Shown: positions 31,644 to 38,872 of the stretch, piece by piece
How positions within the stretch are numbered: the first letter of the stretch is position 1
How the letters are laid out: the number at the start of each line of letters is the position of its first letter
NCBI GenBank assembly: GCA_016178505.1
Contig: JACOTG010000139.1
Span: 1-45,611, forward strand
Reading direction: 5' to 3'
Length of the DNA stretch: 45,611 bases
Origin: Planctomycetota bacterium
Lineage (GTDB): Bacteria > Planctomycetota > JACOTG01
Translations under genes and position numbers: made by a program
Notes under the pieces: generated by a model
Databases searched by the model: none
Seen by the model: the letters and a program-made list of their open reading frames with translations, nothing else
What the model was told of the DNA's origin: nothing

Positions 31644-32276
31644 TTAATCCGCCAGCGGCGGATAGCAAGGAATGCGGCCCTCTGCCGGGCCCTTCAACTT
31701 GAAGGGCTTCCGGTCGGGCGACTCCCATTCGACCGGCGTGATCCGCAGCTCTTCCGGATGCGGCTTCAAGCCAGCGGCGATGCCGAACGTTTCCGGACTC
31801 ACCCCCATGTGCTCTCGCGCTTCCTCGCTCATGTCCACGAGCGGCCTGCCCATGAGGAAGTCGGTGTCCCAGAAGTACGCGTCGAGGATCGCGTCGAAGT
31901 CGATCCTTCCGATCCTGTAAGGCCCGACTTCATTCAAGCCGTCGTCGTGGTCGCTGACGACGTCGTTGTGCACGTAGATGAGATTCTCGAGACAATCGTG
32001 GAGCACGAGCCAGCACCAGTCCGTGATCTGGTAGAGCGCGCCGGCATCCCTGCTTGCGGCCAGCAACCGATCCAAGAGCGGGACAATCTCGGCGCGGGAG
32101 AAAGCTTCGGCGAGCACCGGGAACCCTGCGGCGTAGTTCTCCTGAAGCTCGTGCTCCTCCGACGCCGCCGGTTTGCAGCCAAGTGGGTACGGGTGGATCT
32201 CATCGCGCGCGACCTCGATCGCCGCGTGGAGGATGACCAGGAAGACGCGATCCGGGTCGCAAGCGAATCTCAGCAT
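31644..32276 (-). CDS. Hypothetical protein, 210 residues
   Basis: I do not recognise the family. It is an acidic soluble protein, without a signal peptide or membrane helix, with a helical middle (PLLDRLLAASRDAGALYQ, DWCWLVLHDCLENLIYVHND) and a Pro-rich end. The ATG at 32276 is used here; another at 32291 adds five residues and neither has a good ribosome site. It converges on the decaheme-LVIVD gene. Codon composition with high G/C in third position supports that it is real. Confidence 0.6.
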   Translation of the reverse strand: MLRFACDPDRVFLVILHAAIEVARDEIHPYPLGCKPAASEEHELQENYAAGFPVLAEAFSRAEIVPLLDRLLAASRDAGALYQITDWCWLVLHDCLENLIYVHNDVVSDHDDGLNEVGPYRIGRIDFDAILDAYFWDTDFLMGRPLVDMSEEAREHMGVSPETFGIAAGLKPHPEELRITPVEWESPDRKPFKLKGPAEGRIPCYPPLAD

Positions 32277-32562
32277 GACGCCGGACCACATTCGCGCGCG
32301 GCGAGAGTCTCGTCAACGTTTTGAGCGTCGAATCCGTCTTGGGCCAGCTGCCCGCGCGGCCGCGTCGGGAATCCGGGGAACGAGGCGAAGTCCTGCTCTT
32401 GAGGCGCGACTCCCCACGTCAGTTCAAACCGGGAGTTCACGCCGGGAGACAAGTCAGTGTTGAACTTGGTGACAATGCACCCTGTGGGGACGGTCCAGGG
32501 AAGGAAGACAAGGTCGGCGCGCCGGCCCCGGCTGAAGCTCCAAACAGGTGAAGAGATCGATC
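32277..32562. other. Intergenic stretch without a supported gene
   Basis: Frames are open on both strands but neither has a convincing start, ribosome site or motif. The minus-strand frame ending at 32270 reads sensibly for about 60 residues (SRFELTWGVAPQEQDF) but has no start I can defend; it may be a gene remnant. A small palindrome, ggacggtcc, occurs near 32497-32505. Confidence 0.4.
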
Positions 32563-32590
32563 TTGACACGCCCGGACGATCCGGTATAAG
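32563..32590 (+). promoter_or_regulatory. Strong sigma70-type promoter
   Basis: TTGACA (32563-32568), a 16-base spacer and TATAAG (32585-32590): a full -35 consensus and near-consensus -10, rare in a GC-rich genome. It points right, toward the Cys-rich secreted protein gene at 32796, and would give a leader of about 200 bases. Confidence 0.65.
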
Positions 32591-32618
32591 GGCGTCTTGA
32601 GAGACCGGACAAACAAGC

Positions 32619-32786
32619 ATGAGACCGCTCGATAGCGAGATTCAGCTACGCCACGGCCGAGTCGCTCTGATAGATAGCAGCGATGCTGAGACGATTTGCA
32701 CCTCATTCCGATATTTGCCATCTACTCGTTCCGATGTTGCGCGTTGCACTCCCGCCGCTCGAACTTGTCGGATTACATTTTCTTAG
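32619..32786 (+). CDS. Possible 55-residue peptide in the leader of the Cys-rich protein gene
   Basis: ATG 32619 opens MRPLDSEIQLRHGRVALIDS and ends at the TAG at 32784-32786, just 9 bases before the next start. It lies directly downstream of the strong promoter. The ribosome site is weak and the C-terminal half looks random, so translation is doubtful. Confidence 0.25.
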   Translation: MRPLDSEIQLRHGRVALIDSSDAETICTSFRYLPSTRSDVARCTPAARTCRITFS

Positions 32787-32795
32787 GAAAAGCAG

Positions 32796-33206
32796 ATGAC
32801 CCGTCTTCTCGTATTCGGGACCATCGCAGTGATTTGGGCCGCTCTATTGATCGTCGTCGGGACGCAAGTCCAGGCGACTGGAAACTCGTGCGTCGGTGAA
32901 GCTGACTACGACGGCAACAACTACAATCTCGCATGCTACGGCGTGTGTCCTCCCGATGATTGCCCACAAGAACCCAATGTCGGCTTTGATCCTGTGTCTG
33001 GACTCACATTTGCCTACTGTGCGGCGTGCACGGGAGGAGAGCCTACTTGCTGCTATATGATTGTGATTATCGACCAGCAAGGCAATACCCCCGCTTTTGG
33101 TCATGCCGGTGGCTGTGGGTCGGGTTGCGGTGCTAGCCCCTGCCGGAACGACACCGACGAATACGGCTGGTCCGCGTGGTGCCATCCGTACGTTCCATGG
33201 CAGTAG
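32796..33206 (+). CDS. Small secreted Cys-rich protein, 136 residues
   Basis: The N-terminal hydrophobic segment (LLVFGTIAVIWAALLIVV) with a TQVQA cleavage site suggests export. The mature part, about 108 residues, has twelve Cys, including CYGVCPPDDC, a Cys-Cys pair (PTCCYM) and GGCGSGCGASPC. An even Cys count suggests up to six disulfides in a compact extracytoplasmic domain. I do not recognise a family. An AGGA ribosome element lies upstream of ATG 32796, and the strong promoter at 32563-32590 should express it well. Codon use is less GC-biased than in the flanking operons, hinting at a different origin. The next gene downstream, also secreted or anchored, may belong with it. Candidates: adhesin, inhibitor, toxin or spore/envelope component; nothing in the sequence decides. 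Confidence 0.65.
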   Translation: MTRLLVFGTIAVIWAALLIVVGTQVQATGNSCVGEADYDGNNYNLACYGVCPPDDCPQEPNVGFDPVSGLTFAYCAACTGGEPTCCYMIVIIDQQGNTPAFGHAGGCGSGCGASPCRNDTDEYGWSAWCHPYVPWQ

Positions 33207-33334
33207 TTACAACCGAGCCGCGCAACGCCAAGGACTCTCTGGGAGTGTGTTGACGGACTAGATTTGAGCGCAAATGCGGACGGCGCGAGCGCTTATTCCC
33301 GTGTTCTAGCCGCAGTATCGCTCGACATACACCG

Positions 33335-35071
33335 GTGCGCGTTAGATTGAAGAACAAGCGCCTGCCAACCACGTTCCTGCTGTGCGCCGCAATTGTCGCC
33401 CTACTTGCGGTGCTTTATCTCCGCACAAGTTCGGTTGCGACCGTCGCTAAGGTGCCCGAACTGCCTGCTCACGGAGCTCGAAGCACAGATGGCGCTTCGA
33501 TGCTGCCATCACCGCACTTCGATGCCTCAGAGGCCCTCGTTGATGGGGCGAATTCCATAGGCAGCACAGACGTCGTGCGGATTAGCGTAGTGAACTTAGA
33601 TGACGCGGCCATCGTTAACGCTGAAGTCTTCTTGGGAAGCGCGATCGAAGGGACGATGCTGGGCACAACGGACGGCGATGGACATCTGGAGACGCACGAG
33701 ATCGACGTGAGGGAATCTTTCACTGTCTACGGTCGTGGCGAAGGGTACACTGAGGCGTCCGTAGGCGTTCCGGCGCACCACGATGTCGTTCGCCTCGTTC
33801 TTCCCTGGGGAGCCACAATTCGCGGGCATGTGAGAACGCGTGACGGCTCAGCGGCCGGCAAAGAACTCTTCGTCATGGCGTGCGGGAGTGGTGGTTCCAT
33901 TCTTGACGAGCACGATATCATGCGCGCGATCGGGAAGCAGACTCAAGCTGACAATTGCGTGGCTCGCACCGACGACACAGGCGCTTTCCGACTTTCCGGG
34001 TTAAAGCCGTCGGCAAGCTACAATCTCCTCGCTGCGGGCAATGGATTTGTGACGTCAAGGTCGCTCCAAAGGGTGAAACCATCCGACGACGACGTTACTT
34101 TGACGGTTGGCGCGGTGTATGGCTGCGTCATCAAGTATTGTGAAAAGGGTAAGACGCCGATCCGGACTGCACCTGAACTTATGGGACCATCACCTCCAAT
34201 TCAGATTGCCCCGGGGCGAGGCGCATCCGTATTGGGCACGCGTACCGTGCAAACCATGCTGTCGCTTGCTTGGATCCGGGGTTCGTGCGACCTTGCACCG
34301 ATAGAGCGACCGATTCTCATTGTGGCGGACACAGTTGCTGACGTCTACGGCCCAGTTTCGGTGGCCGTGAGAGTATCCGGATATGAGTCCACCCGAGCCG
34401 AAGTCGGTTTTCCGCGACTGGTCGGAGCACTGTCAACGTACGAATTCGAACTATCTCCGAGAGCTCGCGGGTTCGGGGAAATGGACGTGGAGATACTGGG
34501 TATCGCGGATGATGATTCGCATCGGCCGGACGACGTCCTGGGATACGTTCAGCTTGTGGCTGAGACCGGCGAATACATGGTAAGCATCGCTCGGCGTGAC
34601 GCACCTATTCGTCGAATCAGCGGAATTCCATTTGGAAACTATCGAGTGTCCTTTTCAACGCCGCCTGGCGTCGTGGTCGGCGCGCGACAAGAGGTTGAGA
34701 TCGCAAGCGAACCGGTGAAATTCTGCGCGAGCCTTCAGGAAGTCGGAAGTGTCGAGTGTCAGATTCTGACATCCGACGGCGCCACTTGGCCTGGCCGAGC
34801 TCACGTGGAAGTGTTCCCTATCATTGGCGGTGCAACTGAGAAACTGCAGTCCGGCATAGTGACGCCAATCAACACAACGGAGTTCAAACCCGGACCGTAC
34901 CTGTTCAAAGGGCTTCCAGCCGGATACTACAACGTGGTGGTGACGATTCTTCGGGATAGAAAGGACCAGAAGGTTCGCAACGGACCGCCAGAGACGGAAG
35001 TCCTCACGGATCAGGTCTTCGTTTCTCCCGATTACCGCGTCGTATCTACGGTTCACGTGTCGGACGAGTAA
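33335..35071 (+). CDS. Anchored protein with carboxypeptidase-regulatory-like domains, 578 residues
   Basis: One N-terminal hydrophobic segment (TTFLLCAAIVALLAVLYL) would export or anchor it. The rest looks like several Ig/transthyretin-like beta-sandwich modules of the carboxypeptidase-regulatory type, with the usual pattern of a 'G.V...' strand, a charged turn and 'G.F.L.GL.PS..Y.L' (for example TGAFRLSGLKPSASYNLLAA and PYLFKGLPAGYYNVVV). Such modules are structural or binding domains in large surface proteins; no enzyme motif is visible. The GTG at 33335 is used; a TTG 12 bases later is possible. Base composition is lower in GC than most of the window, matching the preceding Cys-rich gene, which suggests a shared accessory origin. 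Confidence 0.7.
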   Translation: MRVRLKNKRLPTTFLLCAAIVALLAVLYLRTSSVATVAKVPELPAHGARSTDGASMLPSPHFDASEALVDGANSIGSTDVVRISVVNLDDAAIVNAEVFLGSAIEGTMLGTTDGDGHLETHEIDVRESFTVYGRGEGYTEASVGVPAHHDVVRLVLPWGATIRGHVRTRDGSAAGKELFVMACGSGGSILDEHDIMRAIGKQTQADNCVARTDDTGAFRLSGLKPSASYNLLAAGNGFVTSRSLQRVKPSDDDVTLTVGAVYGCVIKYCEKGKTPIRTAPELMGPSPPIQIAPGRGASVLGTRTVQTMLSLAWIRGSCDLAPIERPILIVADTVADVYGPVSVAVRVSGYESTRAEVGFPRLVGALSTYEFELSPRARGFGEMDVEILGIADDDSHRPDDVLGYVQLVAETGEYMVSIARRDAPIRRISGIPFGNYRVSFSTPPGVVVGARQEVEIASEPVKFCASLQEVGSVECQILTSDGATWPGRAHVEVFPIIGGATEKLQSGIVTPINTTEFKPGPYLFKGLPAGYYNVVVTILRDRKDQKVRNGPPETEVLTDQVFVSPDYRVVSTVHVSDE

Positions 35072-35472
35072 TCCGACTCGGTTCCGGTGAATTCACATTG
35101 CCGACAGAAATCGGCTCCATGTGCACCGCTGATCGAAATTCCGGAGAACGCGTCCCGTGAGTTCGCTCCGAGTCTTGGCAGACGAACGGCCGAGATGCAG
35201 AAGTGCTGAATGCGTGCCGTCGTCGCTAGGGCCAGGCGAATGAGATAGTGTGATCGAGTCACTCCTTGGAGATATCCCGAATCCTATTGATCCTTCAAGC
35301 GGCTCCTTGTCAATGATCGCTGACCGAATGAGCGAAACGCAAATCGCAAGAAAGACTTGGATGGGGAGTTGAGATGGATTAGGAACCTCGCGCAACGCCG
35401 AGATGACTTGGCCGTTCGCGTGAGCGCACGAGAGGTAAAATTCGATCTCGTGGGGCGTTGGATTCGCTCCGG
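35072..35472. other. Intergenic stretch, nothing recognised
   Basis: Between convergent genes. There are open frames on the minus strand, but without a start, motif or coding-like codon use. Base composition is lower in GC like the two genes to its left. The only structure seen is a 5-base inverted repeat, cgagt/actcg (35065-35069 and 35076-35080), at the end of the preceding gene. Confidence 0.45.
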
Positions 35473-37128
35473 CTATCGCGGCGTGCCTCGCCGGTCGTCT
35501 AGCCACACTTTGTCGAGTCGCACGGACCGCAAGCCGAACGGGCCCATCAGCAAATTCCGGACGTAGGGCTGAGCCACATAGGTCGACGTGTAGTAGAAGA
35601 GCGGCACCAGCGGCGCGTCCTCGATGATCTGCGACTCCGCTCGCCCGCACAGTGTGTATCGCCATTGCGAGTCCAACGTCCCGACCGCTTCCTCGAGCAA
35701 CGCATCAACTGCACCGCTCTTGTAGTGGAAGTTGTTGGCGGAACCCTTCGAGTGGAACAGCCTGAAGAGGAACTGATCGCCGTCGGCAATGCCCCCCGAG
35801 TAGCCGAGCACGAACGCCGGTGCCGCGCCCTCGTTGAGCATCTTCTTGAGTGCCGGCCAGGCGATCGGTTTGAACGTCATTCGCACGCCGACTTGTCGTA
35901 GGTCGTCGGCGACCCGGTTGTCCCCCAAGCCGAAACTCGTCGTGTAACACACGATTGCTGGAAGCCCCTCGCCGCCCGGATGGCCCGCTTGCTTCAGAAG
36001 GCGCGCGGCTTCTGCGCGGTCGAATGGCGGCGTGCGAGGGTGCGGCGAATAGCCGAACAGTCCCGGGGGAATGAGCCCGGTGGCCGACTCGATCGTCGAC
36101 TCCTGCGTCGGGATGAGTCGGTTGCGGTCGATCGCGAGCACGATGGCGCGACGAACCAACGGATCGTCGAGGGGAGCAACATCGACGTTGAACCCGATGT
36201 AGTAGAGGCTCGGCGTCCGATTTCGCACGACCGTGCACATCTTCCCCGGATCGAGCACGTTGACTTCGTCATCCGAGGCTTCGAGAAGCTCCAGCTGACG
36301 AGCCTGAAACCGTTTGTCGGGCGTGTCGTCGGGTTTGAACACGTCCTCGGAGACGTATCGGACCTCGTCGAGGTATGCCGCGTTTCCGAAGTAGTCATCG
36401 AACCGCCTGAGCACGATCTCGTGGTCGGTCCAAGAGGAGATCTGAAAGGGTCCCGTGCCGACCGGGTGTTTTCCGAAGCTGTCTTCCGAGGAATCCTCGG
36501 CGGCGTGCCGCGGGACGATTCGCACGTTTTCGTACGCGAGCGCGGAGAGGAATCCCTGGTGCGGTCGCTCGAGTTCGAGCTCCACGACGTACGGCTCCGG
36601 TGTGCGGATGCCCGAGATGTCCGTCGCTTGCCCGTCCTTATAGGCCTGCGCGCCGCGAATCAGGTGAAGGATGTCGAAGCCGGGAGACGTCCCGCGTCTC
36701 GCCATGTCGACGATTCGCTCGAAACTGTATGCGACGTCCGATGACGTGACCTCCTGGCCGCTGTGAAAGCGAACGCCTCTTCGGAGTGTGAATCGATAGT
36801 CGAGGCGGTCTCGCGAGATCTCCCAGAACTCGGCGATCCCGGGAATCGGGCGCAGGTTGAGATCGAGCTGCACCAGTCCATCGAAGAGTTGAGTGGCGAC
36901 GGCCTTCCCGTACACGTCGTCGAGGAGCGCCGGATCGAGAGTTCTCGGCAAGTTCAGCGGCGTTCGAAAGCAGCCGCCGCGCCGCGGCGACTCGCCATCG
37001 ACGATGCGCGGAGAGGCCTTGACCTGGTCACACCCGCTCGAGAGGTAGGGGAGGAGCACGAGCATCCCCAACGCGGCCAAGGGCCACTGGGAAGGTCTCG
37101 AGCGTTCGGCGGGATCGAGTCTTGGCAC
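35473..37128 (-). CDS. Family 5 extracellular solute-binding lipoprotein (peptide/nickel ABC type)
   Basis: A lipoprotein signal (LVLLPYLSSG-Cys33) anchors it in the periplasm. The family 5 binding-protein layout follows: an N-terminal RTLDPALLDDVYGKAVATQL region, FDGLVQLDLNLRPIPGIAE, the family signature-like FTLRRGVRFHSGQEVTSSDV, VGTGPFQISSW, and PLVRRAIVLAIDRNRLI. It should capture oligopeptides, nickel or similar ligands. Length (551) is typical. No ABC permease or ATPase gene is nearby, so it either works with a transporter encoded elsewhere or as a stand-alone receptor. The start is GTG at 37128. It lies in the same direction as the NAD(H) operon but about 300 bases after it. Confidence 0.87.
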   Translation of the reverse strand: MPRLDPAERSRPSQWPLAALGMLVLLPYLSSGCDQVKASPRIVDGESPRRGGCFRTPLNLPRTLDPALLDDVYGKAVATQLFDGLVQLDLNLRPIPGIAEFWEISRDRLDYRFTLRRGVRFHSGQEVTSSDVAYSFERIVDMARRGTSPGFDILHLIRGAQAYKDGQATDISGIRTPEPYVVELELERPHQGFLSALAYENVRIVPRHAAEDSSEDSFGKHPVGTGPFQISSWTDHEIVLRRFDDYFGNAAYLDEVRYVSEDVFKPDDTPDKRFQARQLELLEASDDEVNVLDPGKMCTVVRNRTPSLYYIGFNVDVAPLDDPLVRRAIVLAIDRNRLIPTQESTIESATGLIPPGLFGYSPHPRTPPFDRAEAARLLKQAGHPGGEGLPAIVCYTTSFGLGDNRVADDLRQVGVRMTFKPIAWPALKKMLNEGAAPAFVLGYSGGIADGDQFLFRLFHSKGSANNFHYKSGAVDALLEEAVGTLDSQWRYTLCGRAESQIIEDAPLVPLFYYTSTYVAQPYVRNLLMGPFGLRSVRLDKVWLDDRRGTPR

Positions 37129-37429
37129 TGCGGATACTTCTCGTTCGCGATCGCAACGGGATCGAGTCGCGCGTTCGACGAGAGCCCTACACGATCGGCG
37201 TCATCGGTGCGCGGGTGATACCTACGGGTCCTAGGCTTCTCCACTGGCGAGGCCTTGACCGGGAGGGATCATACTGCACGATGCGCAAAAAGCAGAATTG
37301 GACCGTCGCGTCGTGCCAGAACGGCATTCGACGCCGTCTCGAAGTTCCGGTCCGACGCGTTCCGCAGCGAGAGCTGAGTGCTTCCGGGCCCCGAGCGACG
37401 CGTCGGCGGGGAGCTCACCCGGCTCGCGA
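37129..37429. other. Intergenic stretch between sthA and the solute-binding gene
   Basis: No gene with a credible start or coding signature on either strand. It probably holds the promoter of the solute-binding gene (leftward), but I see no clear -35/-10 pair. Confidence 0.4.
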
Positions 37430-38845
37430 TCAGGCCGTTGCGCCGCGCTGCCTGGCCGCCTTCCGGCCGAGCGCGTCGTAGGTGGCGTACTTGTAGAGCT
37501 CGTGGAGCGTCGGATAGTTGAAGCAGGTCTGGATGAAGAGATCCGCGCCCGCTTCGAGGATGAGCGCCGTGAGACCCACGTGGACCAGCTCGGTCGCTTG
37601 GTCGCCGATCGTGTGGACGCCGACGAGCCGCATGTCTTCTTCGCGGAAGATCAACTTCAGGAAGCCGCGCGTGTCCCCGATGATCTGGCCGCGAGCGTTG
37701 TTCCCGTAGGTCGCCTTGCCTGCCACGTAGGCGATCTTCTTTTCCTTCAGCGTCTCCTCGGTCTCGCCCGCCATCGAGCACTCGGGGATCGTGTAGATGC
37801 CATAGGGAAGGATGCTCGGGAGCTTCGATTTGTACTTGAGGTCGAAGGCGTGGACCATCGCGATCCGCGCCTGTTCCATCGACGTCGAGGCGAGAGCCGG
37901 AAAGCCGATGACGTCGCCGGCCGCGTAGAGGTGGGGCACCGTGGTCTGGTAGTGCTCGTTGACCGTGATCAGTCCGCGTTTGCTGACCGCGATCCCGAGC
38001 TTCTCGAGCCCGAGCCCATCGCTGTTTCCGTTGCGTCCAGACGCGACGAGGATCGTCTGGGTCTGCAAGATGGCGCCCGACTTGAAGCGCACGCGAATCG
38101 CGGCGCTCTCGGGCTCCACGGATTCGACCGAATCGGGCATGAGCATGTGGATCCCCGACGCTTCCATGCTCGCGCGCAGGGCGGTCGAGATCTCGGCGTC
38201 GAGAAAACCCATGAGCCGATCGCGCCCTTCCACGAGCGTCACGTCGATGCCGAGCGCTTCGAACATGCAGGCGTACTCGCAACCGATGACGCCGCCTCCG
38301 ACGACGAGCATCGTCGGCGGCAGCTCGCGCAACGTGAGGATCGTGTCGGAGTCGTAGACGCGCGGATCGTGAAACGGGAACTCGGCGGGGCGGTGCGGCG
38401 ACGAGCCGGTTGCGACGAGGACGAACTCGGCGCTGATCTGCACCTCCGGCGATTTCGCGGGCTTCACCGAAACCGTGTGGGGATCGACCAGCGATGCCGT
38501 GCCCACGTAGAGGTCGACGTGGTGCCGCTTCAAGTTCTCCCAGATTCGCGATCGCTCGGCTTCCTTGATGACGCGCTCGCGCAGCAGGAAGTCGCCGATC
38601 GTGACCTTCTCCTTGATGCCGACGCGGATGCCCTGGAGTTCGCGCTGCTTGAAGCCGGAGAGGAAGAGCGAGCTCTCGCGGAGCGTCTTCGACGGGAGCG
38701 TCCCGGTGTTGGCGGCGGCGCCGCCGAGCACGGGCTCCTTCTCGATGAGCGCGACCTTCTTCCCGAAGTAGGCCGCTTGCGCGGCGCCCTTTTCTCCGGC
38801 TGGACCGGAGCCGATCACGACCAGGTCGTACTTCTTGCTCGGCAT
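37430..38845 (-). CDS. sthA: Soluble pyridine nucleotide transhydrogenase (SthA type)
   Basis: A 471-residue FAD flavoprotein of the disulfide-reductase fold, predicted to exchange reducing equivalents between NADPH and NAD+. FAD-binding GSGPAGEKGAAQA is at 12-24, the NAD(P)-binding VVGGGVIGCEYACMFEALG lies centrally, the second FAD motif YAAGDVIGFPALAS follows, and the C-terminal interface is HTIGDQATELVHVG...CFNYPTLHELYK, typical of SthA. The redox-active Cys pair of lipoamide dehydrogenases is absent: positions 44 and 49 read Ala and Thr (GGAAANTGTLPSKTLRES). E. coli SthA keeps the first Cys and has Thr at the second, so loss of both supports a non-disulfide mechanism. It starts 27 bases after the cyclic-nucleotide/Fe-S gene, completing an NAD(H)-handling operon. 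Confidence 0.85.
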   Translation of the reverse strand: MPSKKYDLVVIGSGPAGEKGAAQAAYFGKKVALIEKEPVLGGAAANTGTLPSKTLRESSLFLSGFKQRELQGIRVGIKEKVTIGDFLLRERVIKEAERSRIWENLKRHHVDLYVGTASLVDPHTVSVKPAKSPEVQISAEFVLVATGSSPHRPAEFPFHDPRVYDSDTILTLRELPPTMLVVGGGVIGCEYACMFEALGIDVTLVEGRDRLMGFLDAEISTALRASMEASGIHMLMPDSVESVEPESAAIRVRFKSGAILQTQTILVASGRNGNSDGLGLEKLGIAVSKRGLITVNEHYQTTVPHLYAAGDVIGFPALASTSMEQARIAMVHAFDLKYKSKLPSILPYGIYTIPECSMAGETEETLKEKKIAYVAGKATYGNNARGQIIGDTRGFLKLIFREEDMRLVGVHTIGDQATELVHVGLTALILEAGADLFIQTCFNYPTLHELYKYATYDALGRKAARQRGATA

Positions 38846-38872
38846 CTGTGGCCTCTGTGTTGAAAGGCGATC

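Noticed and set aside
32497..32505. ggacggtcc palindrome as a possible insertion-sequence or REP element end
   Set aside because: A single 9-base palindrome with no second copy or surrounding structure; too short to support any claim.
35093..35665. 190-residue minus-strand frame beside the solute-binding gene
   Set aside because: Half of it overlaps the solute-binding gene in another frame, and the rest has no start, motif or coding-like codon use.
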